Notes: generated from the letters alone by a model not told the origin. Counted from the first letter of the stretch, positions 50,919-60,975 are shown. The stretch: DNA of 64,000 nucleotides from Lentisphaeria bacterium (GCA_017508385.1 JAFVZB010000068.1:124001-188000), one strand, 5' to 3'. Numbers and translations are program-made.

Positions 50919-51635
50919 TTACTTTGTGTATAGAAACAGTTTTATAAAATCAACCATGCAGGAAATATATCTGAGTTTGCTCCCGGATACATCCAGCCAG
51001 CTTTCAAGCGGGAGTTCGAGAGAACGGGATAAAACGACATCGGTTCCATAATGTTTTGTCATCCGTTTGAGTATCTCCACATCGAAAAACCATCTGGTGA
51101 CAAAACGGTGCTCCGTAATAAATGGAACGCACTCTTTTTTATAAAGTTTTGCTCCGCACTGGGTGTCGTAAACAGGAAGATCCAAATAGAGTGATACCGC
51201 TGTGGCGAAAACTCTGCCGAGATAGTGGCGGTACCACTTGCGCTTTATTCTTCCTCCGAGCCGCAGCAGACGGCACCCGGAAATATAGAGCATCTCATCT
51301 GTCGCTGCCTCAAGCATACGCTCAAGTTCACTCAGAGGAGTTGCAAGATCGGCATCCCAGAATCCGATGTAATCGGAGTTGTGTTTCATCGCTATCTTCA
51401 TTCCCTGCCGAACCGCTTCTGCTTTGCCTGAATTCTTTTCCAGAGAGCACCACTCTGCCCGGTTGGCGGAACAGAAGTTGGCAAGAACTCCGGCGGTACC
51501 GTCACAGCTGCCGTCGTTGACGAAGATGAAATTCACATCAGGATGGGTTTCGATAAATTCACGGAACGCCGGAAGATCAAGTCTCCCCTCTTCGTTGTAG
51601 CATGGTATGATTATTGAACAACTTGGTCTATTCAT
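50919..51635 (-). CDS. Family 2 glycosyltransferase (dolichyl-P-glucose synthase-like)
   Basis: 238 residues. GT2 fold: SIIIPCYNEEGRLDLPAFRE, donor site VNDGSCDGT, and FWDADLATP (DAD for DxD), then RVFATAVSLYLDLPVYDTQC typical of polyprenyl-phosphate sugar transferases. No C-terminal membrane pair. It likely transfers a sugar to a lipid phosphate at the inner membrane. AAGGA before ATG; conserved promoter upstream. Confidence 0.85.
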   Translation of the reverse strand: MNRPSCSIIIPCYNEEGRLDLPAFREFIETHPDVNFIFVNDGSCDGTAGVLANFCSANRAEWCSLEKNSGKAEAVRQGMKIAMKHNSDYIGFWDADLATPLSELERMLEAATDEMLYISGCRLLRLGGRIKRKWYRHYLGRVFATAVSLYLDLPVYDTQCGAKLYKKECVPFITEHRFVTRWFFDVEILKRMTKHYGTDVVLSRSLELPLESWLDVSGSKLRYISCMVDFIKLFLYTK

Positions 51636-51670
51636 TGTGACAAAATCCTTCTTTCGCTGTTTTCAAAAGT

Positions 51671-51709
51671 ATATTATACACAAAGTACGGAATAAATCAA
51701 TAGCAAAAA
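51671..51709 (-). promoter_or_regulatory. Conserved promoter element, copy 1 (GT2 gene)
   Basis: Leftward: TTTTGCTA, -35 TTGATT (51695-51700), 16-bp spacer TATTCCGTACTTTGTG, -10 TATAAT (51673-51678). The spacer is nearly identical in the copies at 55094 and 57617. Confidence 0.8.
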
Positions 51710-51722
51710 CGAACGAAAAAAG

Positions 51723-51758
51723 AAAAAACCGCAAACTGCCGATGCAATTCACGGTTTT
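51723..51758 (-). terminator. Terminator of pseudopilin/beta-helix operon
   Basis: Leftward AAAACCGTGAATTGC / GCAGTTTGCGGTTTT followed by a T-run, 19 bp past the beta-helix gene stop. Confidence 0.85.
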
Positions 51759-51776
51759 CTGATAAATTACAGTTCC

Positions 51777-54200
51777 TTATTTCACAGCACGTTTATTTTT
51801 GAGCTGCCACTCGTAAATCGAGGGAACCGCAAGTTTCGGACGCGGCGCAGATTTATCGTACTTATAAAAACGGTTGTTTTTATTTATAAATGGCTTCTGA
51901 AGTCCGGCACTGAGTTTTCCGCTGCCTCCGTAAATTTTGTTGTCGGTGATTTCAATTCCTATACAATCAGGACTGGCAAAACGGATAAACGGACTTGACG
52001 GACTGTCAAATATAAACACATTGTTTTTGATGATATGGTCAAAACTTGCGTTCTTGACAAAAAATCCGGCTTTTCTGACCGTGCGCATACGGTTGCCGAC
52101 AAAAATCCAGTTTTCATTCATGCCGCCGAGATAAATGGCATCCTCAATGCCGAAACCGTCACAGTTGTAAACTACGTTACGGGGACCATTGGGACCGTGA
52201 GAGCCATCTTCAGGCGGAGATGCCCACAAAACATTTCCGTAGCCGCCATTTTCTTTGGTATCTGATATTATACGGCAGTTCTCAAAGAGATTTTCATTGC
52301 TCCATCCGGCGTGCCACTGGGCATCACTGTTATAGAATACTCCATTGCGGATAACATTGCCGTTTGCCGACCACTGCACCACGGGGGCATGACGCATTCC
52401 ACGGGTAACTATTCCATCAAGAAGAAAATCATAACAGCTGTCACTGCCGATATAAGCGGTTCCGCCGCCTCCTTTGAAAAAGGCGTCGTTGAATTCACTG
52501 TCAAGTATCGAACAGAACTTGGAGTTATTGGCGTAAACAGGATTGCGTCCAGCCATAATGATATTCACACCCTTGACACGGCAGTCGGTTACAAACTGCA
52601 TATCAATAGTGGTGAACCAGTAATCGTTTTTGGTTTCAATCGTTAGATTTTCAACGCCGCAGCCGTGTATGGTGTCGATTTTACGCAGAAATGCTTTGTC
52701 GATCGCATCGTAATCTATTCTCAGCGGCTGATTGAGGAATACTTTTGCTCCGTCTGTACCGGTGACAAAAAATATTGAACTGCGGAAATTTCCCCAGTTG
52801 CAGGCGTTGCGGGTGATCGCTCTGCGGCGGGGAGTTTCGGGAGCACGTAACAAAACAACGTCTCCTTTTTTGAACGGATGTTTTGCATTTTTCAAAATAA
52901 CAAAATCATTTCCGCGTACACCATCTCCGGCAAGCAGATAATCTTTACCGGTAAATCCCCTGCCCTTGATGGATATCGCTCCACGGGGGTAGCCGTTGGG
53001 AAATATCGGTTTCGCCTTTTTGTCGATGACAATTGAGAGTTTTTTTGCATAAACTTTACCGTCACCGTAATTGGCGGTCACAGAAAGTATATGTTTTCCC
53101 TGTTTTGCACTGCGGGGAAGCTGCACGTGAAAATATGATTTATTTCCTGAGTGAAGCTGTTTTGTATATTTGCCGATAATTTTATCATCAAGTTTGGCGG
53201 TTATTGAGTTCAAATCACGTGCACGGGCAATGATCTGCAAATTTTGACGGGGAGCAAGATGCATTCCGTCACTGACCATGTAAATATCGATGAAATCTCT
53301 TCCGGTATCATAGACAAAGTCTATTTTGGTCTTGTCTCTGCCTGCACCTCTGAGCACCACATTGCTGCGCTCTATCTGGAAGAATTTGCCGAGAGTATAT
53401 TTCCCTTCGTCAAACTGGATTACTCCGCCTGAATCAGGCAGCGCTTTTACTGCCCTGGTCAATGCCTGGTAACAATCTTTTCCGTCATTGGCTTTGACTC
53501 CGAAATCAGAAAGCCTCAGCACTTTTGTACCCGGATGGTCAAAAAATCCCTTGCGGACTCCCGCTCTGGTGAAGTCGGGATAAACGATTCCATCCGGACC
53601 GGGAAAGTCTGCCGCAGTTAGTTTTTCCTTTTCGTGCGGACGTATTTTGTACTGCGGTTTCCACGGTGGTGCAGCTTTGAAATCTTCCACTCTTTCAAGT
53701 ACGATATCATCAACGGCAACCACACTTGCAATGCGCCACGGCAGCCAGACGTTTACCCGTGCATAAGCAGTGTTTTCGTCGTAGGCGTAGGCATATTCAC
53801 TGCACTTCTGCCACTCATTGATGTTTGGGGGAGCACTGCCCATATAAATTCCGCCGTTTGACAGCTTGCGGTGTTTGGAATCAAAAAACTCAACGCCGAC
53901 ACTCGAACCGTAATTTTCAATCATCAGCATCTTTGCGCTTATGCGGTAAACTCCAGCCCGTGCCGGGATTTTGATGGAACGCAATGCGTGGTTTCCCCTC
54001 ACCTTGCTGTTTTTAACCGGAGTAAAATCCAACAGTGCAGCTTTTTTTCCGGAAAATGCTCTGTCGGTCAGCTTACGTTTGGTAAGAGTTGTCACCTTAT
54101 CCCATTGCTTGAAACCGTTTTCAAACCCCTCGGTAAAAATGACTTCAGCCGACACAGCAACAGCTATACAAATGGTAAACAGAAAAAATAATTTCTTCAT
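51777..54200 (-). CDS. Secreted parallel beta-helix protein (pectate lyase-like) with N-terminal CBM-like domain
   Basis: 807 residues. Sec signal MKKLFFLFTICIAVAVSA; a jelly-roll carbohydrate-binding-like domain (about 20-165; FTEGFENGFKQWD ... VVAVDDIVLE). The pectate-lyase-superfamily start RLSDFGVKANDGKDCYQALT appears at about 230. A long right-handed beta-helix follows with an inserted Ig-like piece (NLQIIARARDLNSITAKLDD) and repeated N-x-F/V-x-N-C turns (CRVKGVNI, FENCRIIS). Probably cleaves or binds a polysaccharide outside the cell; the catalytic residues were not identified. Second gene after the pseudopilin gene, 16 bp gap. Confidence 0.75.
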   Translation of the reverse strand: MKKLFFLFTICIAVAVSAEVIFTEGFENGFKQWDKVTTLTKRKLTDRAFSGKKAALLDFTPVKNSKVRGNHALRSIKIPARAGVYRISAKMLMIENYGSSVGVEFFDSKHRKLSNGGIYMGSAPPNINEWQKCSEYAYAYDENTAYARVNVWLPWRIASVVAVDDIVLERVEDFKAAPPWKPQYKIRPHEKEKLTAADFPGPDGIVYPDFTRAGVRKGFFDHPGTKVLRLSDFGVKANDGKDCYQALTRAVKALPDSGGVIQFDEGKYTLGKFFQIERSNVVLRGAGRDKTKIDFVYDTGRDFIDIYMVSDGMHLAPRQNLQIIARARDLNSITAKLDDKIIGKYTKQLHSGNKSYFHVQLPRSAKQGKHILSVTANYGDGKVYAKKLSIVIDKKAKPIFPNGYPRGAISIKGRGFTGKDYLLAGDGVRGNDFVILKNAKHPFKKGDVVLLRAPETPRRRAITRNACNWGNFRSSIFFVTGTDGAKVFLNQPLRIDYDAIDKAFLRKIDTIHGCGVENLTIETKNDYWFTTIDMQFVTDCRVKGVNIIMAGRNPVYANNSKFCSILDSEFNDAFFKGGGGTAYIGSDSCYDFLLDGIVTRGMRHAPVVQWSANGNVIRNGVFYNSDAQWHAGWSNENLFENCRIISDTKENGGYGNVLWASPPEDGSHGPNGPRNVVYNCDGFGIEDAIYLGGMNENWIFVGNRMRTVRKAGFFVKNASFDHIIKNNVFIFDSPSSPFIRFASPDCIGIEITDNKIYGGSGKLSAGLQKPFINKNNRFYKYDKSAPRPKLAVPSIYEWQLKNKRAVK

Positions 54201-54216
54201 AAAGAGGAAATCCTTT

Positions 54217-55035
54217 TCAGTTCAGAGAGAAAGTCACTCCATTGGCATCATTGGTCATTTTTACCCACAACGGACTCATTCTGAGCTGATAGCGATCCTG
54301 TGCCGCCACATGACCATCAAAAAACACCATATTGGCACGATCGTTGTGCTGCAACTTGATGTGAGGAGCTCCGCCGTAAGTCTTGCCGACGATAAACTGC
54401 CAGCATGGACGGTTCTTGTTGGGGTCTGCGGCAGTACTGTTGTAGCTTGATTCACCGAAATAGGTCACTGAACCGGGAGTTTTGACGTTGGAGACCTTAT
54501 AAAATCTTATTTGGGCAGAACTGCTGCCTAATTGCTGCTCAAACCAGATATTTCCGAGCAGCTCTTTTTTGTTGTTGCCGGTAGCGGTGTAATCGTTGTC
54601 ACCATTCAGGGTCAACATTCCATATACACGGTACTCGGCATTGCTGTAATCGGAATACGGAGGATCAAAGGCTGAAGATGGACAAAAAGTCACTCTGTTG
54701 AATCTTCCGTATGACCCGCTGTTGCCACTTGGGTATATCTTATTGAAAGTAAGGTATTTGCCATCATAAAGTTTGCTCAGATACGACGGATTGCCGGTTG
54801 GCAGAACATACTGGTAAACGATTATGCCCCGGAAATCATCGGCATAAGAATGCAGTGCACCTGACATACTTTTGAGGTTATTCACGCATACAGCAGCCTT
54901 GCCGCGCTCCCGTGCCGATGAAAGTGCCGGCATGAGGATGGATGCAAGAATTGCGATGATGGCAATTACAACGAGGAGTTCGATCAGAGTGAATGGGGAT
55001 CCATTCACTCTCTCATGAGAGAGTCGTCTTTTCAT
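54217..55035 (-). CDS. Prepilin-type pseudopilin (DUF1559-like)
   Basis: 272 residues. N-terminal prepilin signature [20 protein letters not shown] with basic leader [11 protein letters not shown]; the usual Gly before the cleavage site is Pro here. Then [20 protein letters not shown] and a C-terminal [14 protein letters not shown] block. Proteins of this kind are greatly expanded in Lentisphaerae and Planctomycetes and are thought to be surface or secretion-related. It shares a transcription unit with the secreted beta-helix protein. Confidence 0.9.
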   Translation of the reverse strand: MKRRLSHERVNGSPFTLIELLVVIAIIAILASILMPALSSARERGKAAVCVNNLKSMSGALHSYADDFRGIIVYQYVLPTGNPSYLSKLYDGKYLTFNKIYPSGNSGSYGRFNRVTFCPSSAFDPPYSDYSNAEYRVYGMLTLNGDNDYTATGNNKKELLGNIWFEQQLGSSSAQIRFYKVSNVKTPGSVTYFGESSYNSTAADPNKNRPCWQFIVGKTYGGAPHIKLQHNDRANMVFFDGHVAAQDRYQLRMSPLWVKMTNDANGVTFSLN

Positions 55036-55093
55036 GAAAATTTTCCTTTCGTGTTGTTTTCAAAGACATAACTTGTCGGAAACAGACACATAT

Positions 55094-55128
55094 ATTATAC
55101 ACAAACTCCGGAATAAAACAATAGCAAA
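55094..55128 (-). promoter_or_regulatory. Conserved promoter element, copy 2 (pseudopilin operon)
   Basis: Leftward TTTTGCTA, -35 TTGTTT (55116-55121), 16-bp spacer TATTCCGGAGTTTGTG, -10 TATAAT (55094-55099). Confidence 0.8.
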
Positions 55129-55412
55129 ACTGTAAAAAAAGAGGAAAAAAGTTCAAAAAAGCGTAACTTATTATAAATCAAAAGGCTCTGTTCCCGACAC
55201 GGGTAGGTAAAGGTAAATAAAAAAGTTTCTCCGCTTTTCTTGAAAGGGAGAGATCCGCCGTCGCCAAGGCTATGGCGGGACAGGGGGAAAAGAATAACGA
55301 AGCCGACGTTCGGCTTCTTTTCTCGTGAAAAGAAGTTTTCACGCTTTCCCCGCATCATCTCCCCATATCTGGAACAAAGCTAATCAAAAAAATGAAGTGC
55401 CCGGCAAAACAT
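55129..55412. other. Gene-free stretch with hairpins
   Basis: No convincing gene; a short leftward frame here lacks a ribosome site and coding character. It contains the palindrome GAAGCCGACGTTCGGCTTC followed by TTTTC (about 55301-55324) and a second CGTGAAAA/TTTTCACG hairpin right after it. Confidence 0.5.
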
Positions 55413-55453
55413 AAAAAATCCCGGACGATTTCTTTTGGAATCATCCGGGATGA
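55413..55453 (-). terminator. Terminator of GH38 gene
   Basis: Leftward ATCCCGGATGATT / AATCGTCCGGGAT (one wobble) then TTTTTTAT, 28 bp past the stop codon. Confidence 0.88.
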
Positions 55454-55480
55454 GTTTTATTTATCCATGCTCTTTCAGGA

Positions 55481-57562
55481 TCACTCGTATTTACTTGCGC
55501 ACCCGAGAGTAACTTCGCTGAAAAACGGTTTGCTCAACACCTTTTCGCGCAGGGCAAAAGCCTTTTCTGCATCGAACTTATCCAGCATGGCAAGGAGTAT
55601 TTTGGCAGTGCTTTCACCGCATCCGCTCACTTCAAAGGCATGCTCTTCAGGAATGATCCGGGGGTCGTGGTGACTGTATATGGGGGTACGCAGCAAGGTC
55701 AAACGGACTCTGCCGTCACTCTGTACATCACATGCCGTAAACTCTCCGGCGATAACCAGACTTCTGCCGTTGGCAGCTGAAAGCACAATTGCACCTGCCA
55801 CCGGATACTCCTTGCCGTTACAGCTGCGGGGAATAAATGCTCCCGGAACAGCATCATATCTGTGACTGATTTCAAAAGGCAATCTGAACTCCATCTTCAA
55901 AATCTGCTGTTCGCTCTGCCAATTCATCTTCAGAGCAAGAGAAAGCTCTTCCGGCTCAGCCAAATCCCGTCGGACTTCATTCAGCAGATTTGCGCCGCAG
56001 CAGAAAGTTGTCAGAGTATCACTGAATAATACTCCGCGGTTGAAGGAAAAGCTCTTTTTCTTCTCCATTTCTGCCCCGTCTGATGCCGGATAACGATCAA
56101 CACTGTGACTCCAGGTATCAGTCTTATCAGGATAGACGACGTAACTGTGATGCACTCCGAAGAAGGAATCCGCCTTTCCGACCGGCTCCCCGGATGATTT
56201 CCCTGAGTCTTCACGAATAGTGATTATCCGCCTGCCGTGTGCCGGAATATCAAGAAATACTGCAAAACGGCGCAACCCCATGGCGCATTCACACCGGATT
56301 TCCTGCGAAGCAAGTAAATTACCGTTCTCATCGTAAAATGCATAGTTCCTGTTATGAGGAGCGCACCAGTCATAACCGAGCCACGGCTCACATTCCACGA
56401 TTCCGCTGCGGTCGTATTCTGTAAAATTGTCGAAAATCAACTGCTGATAAGGTGATGCCGGAACCTGATTGTTTTTCAGCTTTACTGCCTTTTCAATGAT
56501 GTTGTTTGCCGTGGAGCGGGCAAATCCCAAATCATCGTAAATATCCTCATAGGCAGATTTCACCGATGTACCGGGCAGAACATCGTGAAATGTAGCAAAC
56601 CAGACTTTTTTCCATGCCGCATCAAACATTACTTTTTCTTCATATCCCAATGCGTTTTCAGGAATATCCTTAAGGCAGTTTTCAGCTGCAAGCATGGCTT
56701 TTTCTGCGGTGAGCATCTGACTTTTCATACTTCTTACTGCGCTGTAACAGCCGACAGCATGGTGTTGAAGTTCATTTTTCCAAACCGGTTTTGCAACATT
56801 TTTCACAGCTTCAAAATAGCGGTCAGGGGTGCTGAACTCTATCTCCCAGCCGGGGATGATATCCGGATTGTCGAGCAGAAAAGCTATCTCTGAAGCCACA
56901 GGTCCGCCGCCGTGGTTACCGACTCCGACAAACCCCATGAAGTGCTCAACACCGGGTGCAGTTTCGGCAAGACACGATTCAAGGTTGAGTTTTATACCTT
57001 GACCGAGATCAGGACCGACTGTACAGTAAGCCCCTGCCAAGCGGTAGGTATTGAGAATTCCGCCTTTGACTCCGTGCCATTCAAAGAGGTTGCCCGGCAG
57101 ATTCAGTATGGCATTTTCCGGTCTTGACATCACATAATTTTCAATACCGCAGGCGTTCCAGATATCAGGAATGGTCGCCGCATGACCGAAACTGTCAACA
57201 TTGAATCCGGTCTTAACTCTCAAACCGAAACGGCTTTCAAAATAGTTTTGGGAATACTCGCCCTGCCGGAGCAAATTTTCATACATCGGGATATTGCAGT
57301 CAGGCTGAATATAAAAGCCTCCTGTAACGTGCCATCTGCCGCATTCTATATTTTTCGCAACCTTGCGGAATATATCAGGAGCGCACTTTTCAAGAGTTTC
57401 ATAAAACCATGCCTCCCCGCGGGTTATAATTATTTCCGGAAAACGCTCTATAAGTGTGCATGCGGTGCGTGCTGTTGCTATTACCTCATCAATTCCCTGG
57501 CTGCGTTTCCACGCCCATACCGGATCCAGATGCGAGTTCAGTATCACATGTATTTTTTTCAT
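55481..57562 (-). CDS. GH38-type alpha-mannosidase
   Basis: 693 residues from ATG 57562 (MKKIHVILNSHLDPVW), with AAAGGTGAT upstream; an ATG five codons earlier is less well placed. The zinc-binding HLDPVW at the start and the nucleophile region NVDSFGHA (about residue 125) are classic GH38. No signal peptide, so it acts in the cytoplasm on imported mannosides. Monocistronic, with the shared promoter element. Confidence 0.9.
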   Translation of the reverse strand: MKKIHVILNSHLDPVWAWKRSQGIDEVIATARTACTLIERFPEIIITRGEAWFYETLEKCAPDIFRKVAKNIECGRWHVTGGFYIQPDCNIPMYENLLRQGEYSQNYFESRFGLRVKTGFNVDSFGHAATIPDIWNACGIENYVMSRPENAILNLPGNLFEWHGVKGGILNTYRLAGAYCTVGPDLGQGIKLNLESCLAETAPGVEHFMGFVGVGNHGGGPVASEIAFLLDNPDIIPGWEIEFSTPDRYFEAVKNVAKPVWKNELQHHAVGCYSAVRSMKSQMLTAEKAMLAAENCLKDIPENALGYEEKVMFDAAWKKVWFATFHDVLPGTSVKSAYEDIYDDLGFARSTANNIIEKAVKLKNNQVPASPYQQLIFDNFTEYDRSGIVECEPWLGYDWCAPHNRNYAFYDENGNLLASQEIRCECAMGLRRFAVFLDIPAHGRRIITIREDSGKSSGEPVGKADSFFGVHHSYVVYPDKTDTWSHSVDRYPASDGAEMEKKKSFSFNRGVLFSDTLTTFCCGANLLNEVRRDLAEPEELSLALKMNWQSEQQILKMEFRLPFEISHRYDAVPGAFIPRSCNGKEYPVAGAIVLSAANGRSLVIAGEFTACDVQSDGRVRLTLLRTPIYSHHDPRIIPEEHAFEVSGCGESTAKILLAMLDKFDAEKAFALREKVLSKPFFSEVTLGCASKYE

Positions 57563-57616
57563 AACATCACCTTTCATCTATGATTTTCAAAAGCAGAACT
57601 CTTCTGAAACAATTAT

Positions 57617-57652
57617 ACTATACACAAAGTCCGGAATAAAGCAAGAGCAAAA
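57617..57652 (-). promoter_or_regulatory. Conserved promoter element, copy 3 (GH38 gene)
   Basis: Leftward TTTTGCTC, -35 TTGCTT (57639-57644), 16-bp spacer TATTCCGGACTTTGTG, -10 TATAGT (57617-57622). Confidence 0.8.
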
Positions 57653-57654
57653 CT

Positions 57655-57690
57655 CAAAAAAAGCCACGCTCTGTAAAAAGAACATGGCTT
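57655..57690 (-). terminator. Terminator of GH106-like gene
   Basis: Leftward AGCCATGTTCT / AGAGCGTGGCT (two wobble pairs) followed by seven T. It lies just before the GH38 promoter. Confidence 0.8.
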
Positions 57691-57722
57691 ATCAGATGAT
57701 ATATATTGTTTATTCGGTGGTA

Positions 57723-60700
57723 TTATTTTCTGATTACCGGAGTTTCCATGAGTCCGCACTTGACCAGCTGGCGGGTTTCGGTCTCGACGGCCTTGAATTG
57801 TGCCGGACCTGTCCAGACGGGACGCTTCTCAAGATAAAACGGTCCCATGGCATTGCGGCGGTGTCCGAGAATACGCAGAACGAGAGTTCCTGATACCGGC
57901 TCATCGCCGAGCTCGATGGTGTACGGAGGCCACGAAATCAGCTTGAATTCGCTGCCGTTTATGCTGTATTCGACAGCCACTCCGCGCCACTCGCCGAGCT
58001 CGATGGTTCCTGATACTCCGTCAAGCGGAATGATATAGTCGAGATTACCCGCAAAGTTGGGCAGTCTCTGTTTGCACCAGTCGCCGATTTCAAGTTTTTC
58101 CGGAAGAGTAACGAGGGTGTCGTTTTCGACTCCGAAATCTCCGATGAGATAGCACATCTCGAGTCCGGGCAGCAGATTGGAGTAGCGGCACTCAAGCTCG
58201 AGCGTGTTGTTTCCGACAACGAACATATCCTCGGGCAAAGCCACTTTGCGGATGGCGATATCGCACCACCAGCCGGTATCGCTCTGATCTATCGGCTTGC
58301 CGTTGAAACGCATGGTGTAGAGTCCGGGAGACTCCAGCGCAAACTCTGCACCTCCCGCCGGAATGGTCTCAACGTTGATATTATAACGCAAAGTAAGGTC
58401 GATTTCTCCCGTCTTTTTGCGGCTCGAGTTGCACCACGGCTGAACCATGGCTCCGCCTCTCGGAGCTGAACCGATGAGCTTGCGCAGTTTGTCATCGAGC
58501 GTGAGAACGTACTCGGCGGAGTTCCACTCTGCTCCGTTGACCCGGTATTCAGGCTTATCCAGAACCAGAAGATTCTTTTCTGAGAGCTTGTAAGCAACCC
58601 GTGCACCCTGAGCAAACAGCGGAACAACAGAATTGCTGCGTTTTTTTGCAGCTGTGCAGACCTCTGTGGAAATTTCACTATTGCTGGCAACGTAAACCCG
58701 GCTCTGAAGCGGTTCAAAACCGGTGTTGATGACAGCCAAACCGTCAACCGTTTCAAACGAAACCTTATACCATTTGCCTGTCGCAGTGTCGAGCTCGTAA
58801 ATTCCGTAACCGTCGGGAATGAGCCATTTGATGACGGTTTCAGGATAGGTGCGTTTATTTTTACGCACCATCTGCATCTCTTCCTCACCGAGCACATCTT
58901 CAGGTGCGGGGTTACGGTCAGTATATTGAGTCCATCTGAGGCTCTTGCCGAAGTTGCTGACAAAGAGTGACTGGTAATCTTTTCCGGTATGGATGCTGTG
59001 GAGCATCGAACAGATTTCCTCACCGTTTGAAGTTATCGACACCCGACGTATCGCTCTGCCCAATTCGGTAACGGCTTTATCCTCATCCGCCTGAATGAAC
59101 TTGGCAAAGGCTTTTTCCGCACGGTCACTCAGCTCGGCATCGACTCTCGACGGAGCTTTACCCACATAGACGACGGTTCCGCCTGAAGCGTGGAACTCTT
59201 CGAGCAGTGCAAGCGTGGTCGAGCGGATGGTGAGCATCTGCGGAACCAATACAGCCTTGTAGGCGGCTTTATTGACGAAGAGTTTTCCATCTTCAACTTT
59301 GCCGTGGCGTGACATGATATCTTCACAGCCGAGGTCGAAGTCGAGGTGCTCCATCAGGAGTTTGTTGTGGAGAGGTCCGAACTTTTTGGACTCGAGCAAC
59401 GGGTCGATTTTGGCTCCTGAACAATCACAGTTGTAATCATTGAAGAGAGCTATTCCCCAGAATGATTCAACGGGGTGGATGAGAAGCAAATCACGGGTCT
59501 CCTCGCCGCTGTTGAGCACGGCACTTACTCTGCCGAAGTAGTGCTCGAGCTGTTTGTGGCGGTCTGCCCACGGTGACTGGTAAGAGATGGAAGCAGGGTA
59601 ATCACGTTTCGCTTCGGCGGCGGAAGTGTACCACGCAAGGTGCTGGCAGCGCAGGTTTATGCCGAGAGCCAGCTGCCAGTCTCCGAGAGCCTTGTGTCCG
59701 AAGAAGGGGAAATCCCAGCCGGTACATCCGTAGGTCTCCGAAAGTCTGGTTTTCCATCCGAACTGATGTGCAACACTGGATACCTGTTTTGCAGTCATAA
59801 ATTCGTCACGGTACTCGGTGAGCAAATCCATTCCGGGAGCCTGCATATACTCGTAAAAACGCATACACTCGCCGACACACTGGGTCTGTATCTCTATGCC
59901 GCCCTCCTGCAACAGGTGTCCGGTATAGAGCATATTGTTTTCCTGACACCACTTGCCGATGCGCTCGCCGAAGGCACGGGTGAAGAGCTCGGCGCAGAGG
60001 TCGTAATAGTCGTGGCGGGGTTTGCTGAACATCTCACTCTGTTCGAACATGAAGAGCTCAGGAAGTTTTTCGAGCAGGTCGTAACCGAACCGCTCCATGA
60101 ATTTTTCAGGAATGGCATCTGTCCACTGAATATGATAAGCGTCAACGGCAGAGAGGTGGCGGTAATTGGGCTCATCGGTAAAAATTCCGGGAACCGCCTT
60201 GCCGAACTTATCGGCAATCTCACGGCGGTAGGCTTCGTGGGTGACTTCTATGAACTTGTCAACCGCTTCGGGATTCATCGTATCAAGGTACGCCTCTCCG
60301 TTGAACCAGGAGTTGTCTCCGGAAACAACTCTCACGAAACGAAAGAGCTTTTCTCCATCTTCCGGCTGCTCATTTTCAGCAAGTTTGCGGTAGGATATGT
60401 AACGGCGTGAACCGGGAGCAAATTTTACCGCAAATCTGCCGAGCTCTACGGGGTCGATGCCTCCGCAATTTTCATTCTCTTCGAGCATCACCAAGCCGCG
60501 TATGCGGTAACGCACATCGCTGGTCACCAGACCTCCGGCGGCTCCGCTGGGCCAGCGGTCCTCATCATAGAGCCATGCGTGCATATTGAGTTTTTCAGCC
60601 TCTTCGATACAGGCTTTGACACAATCGAACCACTCTTCTGAGAGGTAGGGAGTATTCAATCCGACACGGGAGTGCATAAAAAAGCCGCCGAGTCCCATAT

Positions 60701-60830
60701 CTTTCATCAGGTGTATCTGACGGATAAGTTCCTCTTTGGTGAGTTTTCCGTTCCATGCCCAGAACGGAGCTCCGTGCAGAGAGGGGTTGGAACTTTCTTC
60801 TGCAACACTTTTCAACAAATCTTTGACCAT
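57723..60830 (-). CDS. GH106-like glycoside hydrolase (alpha-L-rhamnosidase type)
   Basis: 1035 residues. N-terminal catalytic region with PFWAWNGKLTKEELIRQIHL, MGLGGFFMHSRVGL, HAWLYDEDRWPSGAAGG, GIFTDEP (likely acid/base region) and LSETYGCTGWDFPF, the order seen in GH106-like rhamnosidases and related large families. The C-terminal half is beta-sandwich. No signal peptide. AAGGAG precedes the ATG. The divergent AraC gene 145 bp away is the likely regulator. Rhamnose specificity is an inference from family. Confidence 0.75.
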   Translation of the reverse strand: MVKDLLKSVAEESSNPSLHGAPFWAWNGKLTKEELIRQIHLMKDMGLGGFFMHSRVGLNTPYLSEEWFDCVKACIEEAEKLNMHAWLYDEDRWPSGAAGGLVTSDVRYRIRGLVMLEENENCGGIDPVELGRFAVKFAPGSRRYISYRKLAENEQPEDGEKLFRFVRVVSGDNSWFNGEAYLDTMNPEAVDKFIEVTHEAYRREIADKFGKAVPGIFTDEPNYRHLSAVDAYHIQWTDAIPEKFMERFGYDLLEKLPELFMFEQSEMFSKPRHDYYDLCAELFTRAFGERIGKWCQENNMLYTGHLLQEGGIEIQTQCVGECMRFYEYMQAPGMDLLTEYRDEFMTAKQVSSVAHQFGWKTRLSETYGCTGWDFPFFGHKALGDWQLALGINLRCQHLAWYTSAAEAKRDYPASISYQSPWADRHKQLEHYFGRVSAVLNSGEETRDLLLIHPVESFWGIALFNDYNCDCSGAKIDPLLESKKFGPLHNKLLMEHLDFDLGCEDIMSRHGKVEDGKLFVNKAAYKAVLVPQMLTIRSTTLALLEEFHASGGTVVYVGKAPSRVDAELSDRAEKAFAKFIQADEDKAVTELGRAIRRVSITSNGEEICSMLHSIHTGKDYQSLFVSNFGKSLRWTQYTDRNPAPEDVLGEEEMQMVRKNKRTYPETVIKWLIPDGYGIYELDTATGKWYKVSFETVDGLAVINTGFEPLQSRVYVASNSEISTEVCTAAKKRSNSVVPLFAQGARVAYKLSEKNLLVLDKPEYRVNGAEWNSAEYVLTLDDKLRKLIGSAPRGGAMVQPWCNSSRKKTGEIDLTLRYNINVETIPAGGAEFALESPGLYTMRFNGKPIDQSDTGWWCDIAIRKVALPEDMFVVGNNTLELECRYSNLLPGLEMCYLIGDFGVENDTLVTLPEKLEIGDWCKQRLPNFAGNLDYIIPLDGVSGTIELGEWRGVAVEYSINGSEFKLISWPPYTIELGDEPVSGTLVLRILGHRRNAMGPFYLEKRPVWTGPAQFKAVETETRQLVKCGLMETPVIRK

Positions 60831-60912
60831 GGTATATTTCTCCTTATTTAAGGTGACTTTGTTGAAATATATACCTGTTTTTCAAAAAAACCATAAATAA
60901 ATCAACAAAAAA

Positions 60913-60941
60913 TTAGCATTTTCTGACAAATGTGTTATACT
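60913..60941 (+). promoter_or_regulatory. Promoter of araC-type gene
   Basis: TTAGCA (60913-60918) and TATACT (60936-60941) are 17 bp apart, 35 bp before the AraC start. The 145-bp gap is shared with the divergent hydrolase gene. Confidence 0.5.
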
Positions 60942-60975
60942 ATAACAAAAAGCTGTGTCAAAGAGGATTGTTTTT

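Noticed and set aside
55095-55358. Leftward 87-residue ORF before the pseudopilin promoter region
   Set aside because: No ribosome site and it spans palindromic hairpins; composition not protein-like.
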